Shown here: piece by piece, positions 53,772-63,977 of the stretch | Numbering within the stretch: the stretch's first letter is position 1 | Layout: each line of letters starts with the position of its first letter | Source of the DNA: Sphaerosporella brunnea | Lineage: Eukaryota; Ascomycota; Pezizomycetes; Pezizales; Pyronemataceae | DNA length: 64,000 nucleotides | Assembly: GCA_008704415.1 (NCBI GenBank) | Contig: VXIS01000110.1 | Location: forward strand, 1 to 64,000 | Reading direction: 5' to 3' | Notes under the pieces: model-generated | Told to the model about the DNA's origin: nothing | Seen by the model: the letters and a program-made list of their open reading frames with translations, nothing else | The model's database searches: none | Program-made: the position numbers and the translations under genes

Positions 53772-54392
53772 ATGCCGCCCAAACTCAGTCTAAAACGCAT
53801 TTTCGACGAGGCTGCTCTGGCCGAGCGCACCGACATTATGTCGCACCGATACATAATGCGCGTGTGTCGTAAGAACGGCTGGGAGAGGAAAACGGGCGTT
53901 TACAACAGTCAAATGCCCGAGCACACAGAATGGCCGGCGCTTCTCCGAACAATTGCCAACGAAATCAGGTTATACGAAATATATCCTGAGCTATACATCC
54001 AGCCCATGAATGTGTGGCGCGTGTATAGATTTCTTGATCGCTTGTTTCGATATGGGCAGCAGAACCGTGACGCTTGCTGGTTCAGGCAACTACCTCCGCC
54101 TCCACCTGTGGAGACGGTCATCGTGTTAACCGTTGACTGGGACCTGAGCGCTTCTGTTGCTGTGCCGCCACCACCTCCGCCGTCCCAGCCAGTTGGTGCT
54201 GCCGGCAGCATGGCGATCAACGCTCAGTTGGCTTTAAGAGACATTCAAACCTCTCTCGATGCCCTGCCGCAACAGGTCGCTGACGCCGTCAAGGCTGAAT
54301 TGGATAAACGTTTGGGAAAATGCAAGTCTCAGGTATTTCGTGGTAGATGCGACGACCACACGGAGCATTCAGAGAAGCGAACACGGCGTTAA
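53772..54392 (+). CDS. Lineage-specific Gly-Trp domain protein, intact
   Basis: An uninterrupted 206-codon frame with the start shared by the paralog at 48668. Residues 20-110 are a helical domain: RYIMRVCRKNGWERKTGVYN, then TEWPALLRTIANEIRLYEIY, PELYIQPMNVWRVYRFLDRL, RDACWFRQL. The order NGW, about 30 residues, then Y-x-x-YP-x-LY and a Trp-containing helix is the same as in family C (NGWHQMDTYY, YDHYPGLYALDDGYTALYEF, KARWLKPW). A proline-rich linker (about 111-145) is followed by a helix (SMAINAQLALRDIQTSLDAL, PQQVADAVKAELDKRL) and a basic tail. A further intron near 54336 (CAGGTATTT) is possible. No known family. Confidence 0.65.
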   Translation: MPPKLSLKRIFDEAALAERTDIMSHRYIMRVCRKNGWERKTGVYNSQMPEHTEWPALLRTIANEIRLYEIYPELYIQPMNVWRVYRFLDRLFRYGQQNRDACWFRQLPPPPPVETVIVLTVDWDLSASVAVPPPPPPSQPVGAAGSMAINAQLALRDIQTSLDALPQQVADAVKAELDKRLGKCKSQVFRGRCDDHTEHSEKRTRR

Positions 54393-55870
54393 ATTTGTAC
54401 TGCTGACGTTCCCTATCTTCGGATGTCCTGGATTCTGGAGCGTCTATTTCGTCTTTTGGACAAGCTGTCTCAGTTGTCTCTTTCTTTCTGCGGTACGTTG
54501 GCTAGGATCTCTCTGCGGTGGGTTAGATGGAAAGTTTCTGCAACGTCTTTGCGGTCGACTGGCTGGCGTGTTTCTCTTGTGGGGTGTCTGGGGCCCTTCT
54601 GCGCGCTTGAGTGCAATGTGTCTGGTTTTTTCTTCTCTGGCCTGTATGTCGGTGGTCGCTTTGAGCTTGTTTTCGATAAAATGCAATAGAAGATGGGCAT
54701 GACCTCCGTGGTGTACTGGTATATTAATGCGACGACAAAACTGCAACGCAACGGGTTCCAATCCCGGTGTCCTCCACCTGATCTCTTCAGCCGCCGGCCG
54801 TACTACCATTCTTCAGGCTTTGGATGCAGCGGTCCTGGATGCTGCGGGCTCAGATGCTGCGGCTGTGAACCTTGGCCATCGTTTTCTGAGCTGATTACAA
54901 CCTCGTGAAATGATCCCTTTGTCCGTTTCCTGAGAAGGAGCGCAGGCCCTGGTAGCGAGTCGGGACGTAGCATAGTCTCTTCTCTCTACATGTCAGATCG
55001 ACAATAAGGAGTTCGCGCACACCATATCCTGCGACTGCAGCCCAAGCGTGGATTAGCCCGTTGAATTCCTGAATGGTGGTGAGTAACTGTGCTTCCTCCT
55101 TCACTTTATTTCGGACTGTTACACTCAGAGCCAGAAGCACTCCTTGACAGCCCACTGGGAACGGCGAACTCCGCAAATGTTGTGACTACGCAGGACGAAA
55201 CCAGGTGCAAATGAGCAGGTCACTCAGATCCACGACAAAGCCTTTGTATATTTGGGGAAACGTACTTGTACTTGCTACAGGTTTGCAGAAAAGCATCTGC
55301 CTGGTGTACATGCGGTCTCAGTGATGGATTGCTTGGATTTAGCTCTCGTGGATTGTATGCCTTCATTTCTCCGCCTTTGACCTGTTGGCGGGGTGTATCA
55401 ATCCCATTTCAGGTCCCCATCGGAAAGCCTCCGGACCACCCTGTTGCCTACTCGATGCTGAATTCCAGAGCCCACGTCTGCCCATCCGACGTTTGTGTAC
55501 CTCGCATAGTTGCTTGACCTTGAAATGCCAATCCCGAACAACCTCGTTCCACGAGAGAGTGTGAACCCGGGGTGGTGTGTTGTGAGAACGCTTTGCGACT
55601 GGGGCCGCTGTTGAGTGGAAACCGAGTGCATTGCAAAGAGGCAATGCTGGGAGTGTTGTCTGTAGTAGCTTCGCTGAGTTAAAGCAATCCCTTAGGGGAC
55701 CTCAACACTTGGTGAGCTGCAGCCGGAGACTCACGCGTTGTGTGCATTCGTTGCCGCCCTACAACTCATGCCTTACAGGCCCAGGTCCGTACGTTTTTTT
55801 GTAAAGGGCGGTGAACCCTCTGAAGACACACACACCGAAAAACCGACCTTTCTTGAAACGCCTCGAACTC
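54393..55870. other. Unassigned stretch with a tRNA-like patch
   Basis: 54712-54776 has TGGTGTACTGGTAT and GGGTTCCAATCCC, resembling pol III A and B boxes, but no acceptor stem pairs, so it is not a tRNA gene. The minus ORF 55176-54895 (LIHAWAAVAGYGVRELLIVD) is protein-like but unassigned. Confidence 0.25.
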
Positions 55871-55873
55871 AAA

Positions 55874-56540
55874 ATGTCTCCCTCAGATGGAATCTGCCAG
55901 TACACGTGGTATGGCCAGACCTTTGACAGCAATCAAATAGCCAGACATATGCGGAGGGTAAGATTCCGACGACTAACACTCGAAGCTGTTCATCAAAGCT
56001 AACTGTGGATAGGTTCACCATGACTATTACTGTCATGTCAACAAGGAATACTTCCCGTCCGCTACGATGGAGGGGAGGCGCACCTTGTCTGCGACGACAG
56101 GTTTATTGTCTTCCCTGCCTTGTAGCGACACCAGGCGGGTGCCTTGGCCCACCAGGCCCGCGTTCGCAGATTACGAAACGAGAGTAACCGCATCCACTCC
56201 GAGCCCATCAGACAAGCGCAGCCCACTCCAGTCTTTCCGGTTCCTGTCCAGCCAAATGGCATCCTTCCTCCGCAATCCCGAGAGCGAGTGGTCCAAGAAA
56301 TCCTGCTTCCAACTAACCCTGACTTCCAAACCTCCTCACTTCGCACACAACCCACTTTCCCAATGTCTCTTCCTTCCCCGCACTTTGATCCCACCTTCCC
56401 AACCTCACCGAAGTTTGATCCCACCTTCCCAATTTATTCTTACTCCCCGCATTTCTTCTTACTCCCACAACCCTCCCAACCACGTCGATCCCACATTCAC
56501 GACGAAAATTTCTTTCTTGCATAATCAACCTTACCTCTAG
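55874..56540 (+). CDS. Possible zinc-finger-like protein, two exons
   Basis: ATG 55874 opens MSPSDGICQYTWYGQTF, then DSNQIARHMRR. A 55-nt intron (55958-56012, GTAAGA, GCTAAC, GATAG) joins in phase to VHHDYYCHVNKEYFPS and an open frame to 56540, about 203 codons in all. The first part resembles a C2H2 finger (Cys, aromatic, His-x4-His in ARHMRRVH) that has lost its second Cys. The rest is Ser/Pro-rich. A related sequence, KYCNVYHHCG then ENHARHMRRVN, starts at 56580. The frame 56144-56524 is an alternative coding candidate over the second exon. Confidence 0.4.
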
Positions 56541-56579
56541 CAGGAAATACGCAACCGACACCGCGGTATACGAATAACG

Positions 56580-57567
56580 ATGCCTGACAAGTATTGCAAC
56601 GTCTATCACCATTGTGGCGACGAGGAGAACCATGCCAGACACATGAGACGGGTCAACCCAGGCGATCACTCACTCAATCCTGCCTAGGGATGATAAACGA
56701 ACGGGCTCACCACATGTACCTGTGTGCCTGGCACGGAAGTACGCGATGGGAGATAAGTACATAACGAAGAGTACCGGGTTGCTTAAGTGCGGCTGCAAGG
56801 AACGCTGGCGCATGAGCGCGAGCTCAGCCGATTGGTGGAAGACGCTGACGCTGGCCGAGACTTACTAGGATAGGCAAAGCGCGCGTGCGGTTCAACTGGG
56901 TGAAGAGGCTCAGACTGAGATGTCTGCTGAGGACGAACTCGAGTGCGGCAATGACTCCCCGGATTTGCCTGATGCGCTCGATCTCGTGGACGATGAGGCT
57001 GAGATCGTCGAGCACGGCCATGACTTTGCTGATTTGCCTGCTCAGGAGAAACTCGTGGGCAAGAAGGGCGAGGAGCAGTTCAGGTTTCGGCGCAGAGCGT
57101 ATGCCTCGCTCCCTGCGATGTTTCAATACATCAAGATGCCGGTTCGCCAGCAGAGAGATGAGGAAGACCGCCAACGGCAAACCCAACTCCAGGACGATGC
57201 ACTGCCGCCTGACCATGGTGTCCAAGAGATTGGGACCTTTGACAAGGCGCTCTTGAGAAACCGTGTCACGAGCATTGCATGCATCCGAATGGTGGAGAGG
57301 GATAAGACGATTGGCTGGACTCCAGGATTGACTGAGATCACCTACGGTGCGGGAGCGGTCTGCAACTTTGACGCTGTTTGTGTCGTTTCGGAATTTGCTC
57401 CAAGGATGGCGAGCGAAGGTCTCCGCCACTTACGTGCGCAACCGAGCCGTGCAGTTCTTCTTGACCACTTTGAGAATCCACGGAGTTCGTGCCCTTGTCG
57501 CGACGGTGTTGCGCGACACGGATGTCAGCAATCCAAAGACTGTCGGGCCTTTGCAGCGTCGATTTGA
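56580..57567 (+). CDS. Finger-like short ORF and acidic hypothetical ORF
   Basis: 56580-56687 encodes MPDKYCNVYHHCGDEENHAR, HMRRVNPGDHSLN and stops; it repeats the finger-like motif of 55874. From 56920 a 215-codon frame is Asp/Glu-rich (DSPDLPDALDLVDDEAEIVE, HGHDFADLPAQEKLV). The same frame upstream has one stop (56869) and then a W-rich stretch (RMSASSADWWKTLTLAETY). The opposite strand is also open (56824-57429), so coding strand is uncertain. No family is recognised. Confidence 0.25.
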
Positions 57568-58899
57568 GGGGCAGCGTTCGCAGCAGGCCTAGTGGGATAA
57601 GTCCACTCCGTATTGTTTGGTGGTTCGTTACGGACGGGGGGTCGGCGCGGAGGAGAGCTTGGGATGCGGACAGCACAAGGAGGAAAACGAGAGGAGGGAG
57701 GTGGTGGTTCTGCGGAAAGAAGGTGGAGGAAAACGGAAGCGATGGGCAGGACGGAGCTGGCGGTCGGTGTGGTGATATACATAGAGAATATAAGTGATTT
57801 TTTTTCCCCCACACCTGAAGTCCTGAAAAGTGTTGAACAACTCCCCTTCCTCCAGCACTTTGCTTTGGACTGTCAAGCTCAGAAGGTCCGAACCCGCTAC
57901 ATCGGCGGTGGAAGATAATGCCATCGAGTAGGTGACCTTGGGGACCGCCCCTAGTGACGGACACAAGCCGAGCCAGCCGAGCCAGAGGGAACGCCCGAGC
58001 CAGCTCTGCATGTCGAAAAATGGGCTCGTCAGGCCGAGCCCAGTCTGAAAATCTCCAGCTTTGGCTCAAACCAACATACAATTTATGATGTACGAGCCGG
58101 TAAATAACAGGTTGCACACAGTGACATTACAGACGTCGCTGTACTCGCATATATCCAACAGATCTGCTCCGGAATCAAAGCCTTCCAGATCAGGTTCCTG
58201 CACTGCGTCCATGCCGTCGGCGTCCCCCTCGTCCGGATGCTCCTGGCCATCATCCTGGCCAGCATCGCCAACAACATGAGCACCATCCACGCGTTCGCTC
58301 CGGCTAGGGTGGTCTGACTATGAGTAGGCCGTGCTGTCACCGGCCGTCCTACACTCGCTCTTCCTGGCCGCCGCACCTCGCTTGGACCGGCCGCGCAGCC
58401 CTCCACATGACCCTCACTCTCTCCCGCACCCTCATCCTCGCCACTGAAGGCACACTCAATCTCTCTCTATCCGTCGATGGCATCCCTGCTGTTTGTATAA
58501 TTATTATCCACGCCTGAGAGTGCGCAGTCATGGAGGATCTTGTAATTCAGCCATCTTTTGATCAGTAAAACTGTACCGATGGAATTCCACAGAATGTTCT
58601 GTATCAACCTGCTTTGGGCCCTCACTTTTCCTCCTCGCCCCGCCAACTGGATGTCCCGGCTACCTAGCTAGCTATCCAGTCGTCCGTAGAAATTGACTTT
58701 TCCAGACAATTAACAGGTAGCAGCCGATTCCGCGCTGCACAACTCTATGGGGACCCTTATGTGGCCCCCAGGTGTCTTAGAAAAAAGTGATGTAGCGCAT
58801 AAGAACAGTCTATGATGAAGTTACGAGAGATGTTTGTAGGCAATTGCCGGATAAATAGCGAGTTTTGGTGCGAGTGTCAGAAGCATCGACCAGCCCCCG
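57568..58899. other. Unassigned stretch
   Basis: 57955-58060 has GAGCC-rich sequence (GACGGACACAAGCCGAGCC) like hAT ends near 5382 but no partner. 58130-58320 (+) has a hydrophobic frame (AIILASIANNMSTIHAF). No gene supported. Confidence 0.25.
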
Positions 58900-60150
58900 A
58901 TGTCTGATAGACGGCTGCGTCCCAGGCCATCTCGCGTTCCTTCCTCCACTCTGTCATCTCCACCCCATGAGGACGTCTCGCTGTGCTCCCCTGCGGGTTC
59001 TGGGAGGAAATCCTGCGCATCTTCCCAGCCTCCAGCAAAAAAACCACGCAATACGAAATATCACTTGCCCGTCCCGCCCGACCCACTTGTTGGCCCGTCG
59101 ACCCACACAGAGTCTTCAGCTACTCTTACCTTGAACCCTGTGGCTGTACATGCACCCGCTTGTGATGTTCATAACCTTCTCCCGTCATCTTTCCCTGCTT
59201 TAGATGCCTTGGAGCCCATTCATATTTGTAACTGTTTTTTTCCCGATTTCTCGGTTCAACAAAATGTCCGCCAATACAAACGCATATGCGCAGCATCAGA
59301 TAAAACAGCTAGGCAAAAATGGGGCTAAGGACTGAATAGAGGTAACTCCAAAGGAAATTGGGGCATGAATAGGGATTGTTGTGCACCTGGAGGTGCATGT
59401 TCACTAGCGAATGCTGATTATTGGAAACACGATGGCCGCAACACAACCCCACCAACCCCGTCGCCAACTATATGTCACAAACACGATTTGAGCAGACCGA
59501 GCGCTTTTTGCACGTCTCTGACCCCGATGGGGCGCCGCATACTGCTACAGGGCGGACCCTCTCCTGAACCAGCGGCGCAAAAGTTCACAGGCGTACCGGC
59601 TACCTTCTACCAATGTATCTGTCGACGAACCAATGATTCCCTGCACAGGCCGCTCGCAGCACACACACAAGATGCCCTCGAAGCCTATTGAGCCTGGTTT
59701 TAAGCCTCAATGTACCCTGCAGGCTCATCACCGCTGGACTCCCCAGCCCCCCCCTCCTGCCATAGTCCTCGCCTAACAGTGATACGGGACGCGGAATTAC
59801 CAGCGGGGCGTTTTTCAGAAGGTGCCCATATGCCTAGGCCGTCAAAAAGAACAAAACATGGTACTTGTGCCCCTGGAAACACAGGGGCGAGGGTAAATCC
59901 AGAAAACTCCCTCCAACCCGCTGGTGCTGTAAGGACTGCCAGGTATCAATGGCAAGCGTAACTGTTTTATTGGGTTCCACGACCAGGAGTGAACGGAAAT
60001 GATTGGAGGTGTTCTGGTAAATTTGAGCAGGTTGGGGAGCAGCGGGGGTGGGTTTTTGGTGGAGGAGCGAGGATCGCAGGCAAGAGGTTGCCTGCAGCAG
60101 CACCACACGTGTAATTACTTCTGGAAACCTAATCAAAACCATCTTGCTGG
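58900..60150 (+). pseudogene. piggyBac-type transposase, heavily frameshifted
   Basis: The N-terminal 142 codons are open (58900-59328). Then in changing frames come NAYAQHQIKQLGKNGAKD, EVTPKEIGA, NYMSQTRFEQTERFLHVSDP and, at about 59580-59710, YRLPSTNVSVDEPMIPCTGR, SQHTHKMPSKPIEPGFKP. The order R-F-x-x-x-x-R-x-L-H-V-S-D followed by V-S-V-D-E-x-M and the K-P-I-x-x-G-F-K block is diagnostic of DDE_Tnp_1_7 (piggyBac) proteins. At least four frame changes make it dead. Terminal repeats and TTAA sites were not found. Confidence 0.75.
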
Positions 60151-60415
60151 ATTAATGAAGCTCTGTATCTACAAATTTATCTTCTCAATAGGTGTTGCAC
60201 TGTGCGAGGTTGCCCCATACTTGTTCTGTCAATTTCACAGGATCCGCGTGACGGACGAGGGGATACTAGATACCTTCACATCTCAACCTCAAGTCCCCTC
60301 TAGAAGTCAACCGTCACAAAGAGGATGGCCTTAACCAACCGTCGCAAAGAGAATGGCCTTAACAAACCGTCGCGAAGATCATGGCCCTATCGGTGTCCGA
60401 AGCATAGTTTTGGTT

Positions 60416-61300
60416 TTTGTTTTGTTTTAATCATATTGTAGTCGGCCGGTTGCGGCCATCGCATATATAGAAGAGACGAGACTATGCTACACCCGAGGCA
60501 TTGCCTACTGCTGGTGTCTGCGGCACTTCTAAGGAATGGTAATCAAGGAGAGGCGCACCAGGTATAGAAGCTGAGCCAAGGAGATTCGTAACGACGGAAA
60601 GAAAGCAACATCAAGGAAACAAAATCACCTCAACAAAGCGTCGCCGTCAGGCCATGTCCCAAATTTAGTGGTGCTCAAGAAGCCTCCGTGCACCGGTCGT
60701 CTGCCAGGAGCGCGGTGGTCGGGTGACAGGCCAGCGCTTTTGTCCTGCCGTCGCTTCCTTGACGGCCTTCCAGAGGCCCTTCTTGTCTGGTTCCACCTCC
60801 TACACAATTTAAGGAGATGGTCGCTTGTCTGGGTGTCGCTACTGCCGCACCACCAGCACTTATCGTCTGGTCCGCAGCCTGTCTGGAATCGGTATCGGCC
60901 GATAGGCGCCTTCCCTGTCCTGAGCTGATAGAAGGGCGATGCCAGCAACCTGTTCGCCTTGGCGGCGGTGAGGTCTGTTTTCTTCCGTTGACGGTAGTAC
61001 CTTTTGGGGATGCGGTTCTTGGTCAGTCATTGGTCCCTGTCGCGGGACTTTGCTCGAGTGACGTGGCAGCCGACGTACGCGAGCGATGCGGTGCCAAGCA
61101 GATCGATAGCTAGAGGCTTGCTCCGGTTTGTCGCTGCTTGCTTGACGCGTTGGTCTGCCCGGGATATCGTTGTGGACCGCACAGATGGTTTAATTGCGAC
61201 GTTCTGTGCGGCCATCACAGCTGCCGACCAACAAGGGCGCAAAATCCTTCACGGTCGCCACCCGAAATCCTTTTCCAACACTCCACCGTTTCCCATGCCA
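60416..61300 (-). mobile_element. Tad1-like LINE, 3' fragment (copy L4)
   Basis: The tail is TTTTTGTTTTGTTTTAATC on the plus strand, then the CGGCCGGTTGCGGCC stem. The minus frame (60948-60625) carries KCWWCGSSDTQTSDHLL, KLCRRWNQTRR and FLSTTKFGTWPDG. Upstream, 61242-61027 has the end of RNase H and linker (ADQRVKQAATNRSKPLA, AYVGCHVTRAKSRDRDQ). It is diverged from L2/L3 and 5'-truncated next to a copia end. Confidence 0.8.
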
Positions 61301-61342
61301 GAAAGAAAAGAAATACATATGTAAGGGAAAGACAGATTCAAA

Positions 61343-62040
61343 TCAAACCAATCTAATTTCCTTCACAAACGCCTCGTGCTTGACCCTTCCCAATGACTTT
61401 GTCAACCCATCTTCCAGCATCTGGTCCGATGGTACGTGCTTGACCTTAAGCTTCTCGGTAGCGACAGCCTCATACATGCCATAAAAGCGGAGTCGGAGGT
61501 GCCGACTATCTCCCTTGAATTTCCCACTATTAAGAACGGTGACGCATGCCAAATTGTCTTTAACAAGCACCGTTGGTGAGGTGGCAAGGTTGACGTGTGG
61601 GATACTGGACGCTCCTTGCAGGCTCGGGGTAAGCTCAGAAAGGAGGCCAGAAAGCCAGTCAATCTGACGCTTGACCGCAGCGCAGGCTATCAGCTCTGAT
61701 TCCATGATTCACTCAGCGACGAGGGTCTGTTTCTTAGACTTCCACAGGACTAAGATCCCGAGAGCATAAAGTAGATATCCAGTTGTTGATTTACCGGTGT
61801 AGACCTCCCCGCCAAGGTCTGCATCTGCGTATGCAACCATAGGTGTAGAGCGGTGTAGAGCTTGACTGCGACGCAAGGGCCAGTTTCTTCGATCTGGTCG
61901 CTTTCAAGTAGCGGAAAAGATGTTTTACCGCGGTCCAATGTAGCGGCCCGGTGTTGTAGCTGCGTAGGCGATATCCGGAGGTGAGGGATGGCGAGCGCAG
62001 TTCCCACGTCCCATAGAATTGCGCGTCACCGCGCAATACA
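61343..62040 (-). pseudogene. Ty1/copia Pol C-terminus (RT tail and RNase H), broken
   Basis: Reading the minus strand: HWTAVKHLFRYLKATRSKKL, then in another frame YADADLGGEVYTGKSTTGYL, LYALGILVLWKSKKQTLVAE, a stop, MESELIACAAVKRQIDWLSG, NLACVTVLNSGKFKGDSRHL, VKHVPSDQMLEDGLTKSLGR and a stop near 61343. The first and third acidic residues of RNase H (YADADLGG, ESEL) can be seen. One frame change and one stop inactivate it. The 3' LTR is not recognised before LINE L4. Confidence 0.85.
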
Positions 62041-62242
62041 TGAATATCACCTACAAAGCGCGATCCTTAACCGTCGCAATTTGCACCCGGCGGGTCCGAG
62101 TCAAAGCGGCATTGATTGCTTGGCGAACATCAAACCCTGGGCAGTGCGTAATTGCGGGTACAGACCTCATTCTCCCCCCGACACGCCCTACCTCATACCT
62201 TCTTCCCCCTAGAAACAGCAACAAACCCCCAACTACAACACC

Positions 62243-63977
62243 ATGGCCTCCTCACGGAGACCGACACGTAAGCTTCGACATGACGGCACCCTTCAAGCTC
62301 GTAGCCGGACCCCGGAAGGGCGGCAGCAGCCTCTGCGTCGGCGACCCGTCATGTTTTCCCCGCGAGACTGGCAGACGGAGAGATTCATGGACGAGGCGCT
62401 GCGGCCGGAGCAGCACGATTCAGAGGATTCAGATGCCGACTGGGACTGGGTCCTCCTTCACCCGAACGAGCGGTGGGGCGGCGACCGAGTCCAGGGCCCC
62501 TCCGATCGCGATTCGGATCAGATCGGAGTTCACTTTCATCAATGGATCAGCTACGGCGCTTTGGAGGATGACGACGAGATGGACTCCGAGGTGGAGTTGC
62601 CAGAGAGACCGACTTTTGATGATCACATCGACGATGGAGAACGGGCCTTTATTCCGGATGACGATCCGATAGAGCTTATGAACTGCTGGACGGCCGCGGG
62701 ACAGGTTCGGAACAACCAGACGCGGGAATCGATGCCGTACGCCCTTCACTTGCGGACGTAGGCACACGCTGACCAAAGACCTTTTTATGCAGGTGGCTAG
62801 GCACGAAGGAGCCACCCCCATTGATCAGCCCCCGGTGGACATCCTGGCCGAGGTGGCCTCTCACCTCGACGACCGTGACCACCTAAACCTCGTGACGGCC
62901 CTCTTTATAACGATTCCACGCCACCAACCGTACTACCGGTACCGGGCCACGACTTCCGGCAACTGGGAGGGGCTCTTGCCGCGGCCCTCGATTGCGACGC
63001 GCAAATGGATCCCGCGCACGAGCCTCGCGGCCTTCACCGCCGAATTCCCGCACGCGCCGCGCTCCACCAGTCCGCACCCGGATACGCAGTGCGCCGCAGC
63101 GGCAGCGGCAGGAGCATTGCTCACGCCTGCCATGATGGCGATCCGCGATACCGGCAACGCCATCGCCCGCACGCTCCTGTTCCGCGCCTGCGGCAGTGAC
63201 CGCAATCTCTGGCTCGCCCGGAAGCTGGTGGAATTGTACCCACTGCGCACACTGCTGCCTCCGCCGCGCAGTTTCTGTTCCCGCGACGACTTCGGCGTGT
63301 CGCCGTACCCCTGGTTCGCGCCTCACATTCCAGGAGACCGCCGCTGCCTGCGCGTCGTCGGCGCGTACTTCACGTCTGGGCTGCCCATAAACCCGTGGTT
63401 CCTGCACCCCGTCGTCGGCGCCGTCAACATGGCGGTTGCGAACGACTCTCGCGCCATCCTGACGTTCCTGCTCTCCCTGCCGATTCCTTACGAACCGCCG
63501 GCGGATTGCCCCATGTGCGGGCATAACGACGTCTTTTGAAATCCAGTCCACATCGCCGCCGCGTATGCCCGCCCGGAGCTCATGGAGGTGTTGATCCAGC
63601 GCGAGGTCATGGATATGGACCGTGCCGATGCACTGGTGCTCGCGGCGAAAGCGTTGAGACGTGTCGGCGCCCACGGCGCGGAGCGCGTGCGACGGTGCGT
63701 CCAGTTGCTGCTCTCTAATGGGATGAACGGGGTCGCTCGTCGCGCTGCGAACGGTTATGGCGAGCAGGCGGAATTCGTCTCGGCGGTGGTGATGTATTCA
63801 CCCTCGGTGGCCGTGGCCGAACGGCTGGTGGAGACGGCATTGGGGTTGGGGTTGGGGTACAAGATTCCGCGGACGAGGCGGCAGCTGTTGTTGGCCGAGC
63901 TGGGAGACAAGCGGTGGGCGGGGCTGGTGAAAATTCTCGCCGCACGGACCAGCTCTCAGGCCGGTATAAGAAGCTGA
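62243..63977 (+). pseudogene. F-box/ankyrin-type protein gene, one in-frame stop
   Basis: ATG 62243 has a good context (CAACACCATGG) and starts an acidic 154-codon exon (DSEDSDADWDWVLLHP, LEDDDEMDSEVELPERP). I infer an 88-nt intron 62705-62792 (GT donor after GGACAG, CTGACC branch, TTTTTATGCAG acceptor) that joins in phase to VARHEGATPIDQPPVDILAE, VASHLDDRDHLNLVTALF, an F-box-like start. Further on, NPWFLHPVVGAVNMAVANDS and, after a TGA at 63537-63539, NPVHIAAAYARPELMEVLIQ and ARRAANGYGEQAEF read as ankyrin-like repeats in the same frame. The frame then runs to 63977. The stop divides an otherwise open frame, so it is a young pseudogene, a sequencing error or readthrough. Such proteins usually recruit targets to SCF ubiquitin ligases. 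Confidence 0.6.

Noticed and set aside
54712..54776. A tRNA gene
   Set aside because: A and B boxes can be seen, but the acceptor and anticodon stems do not pair.
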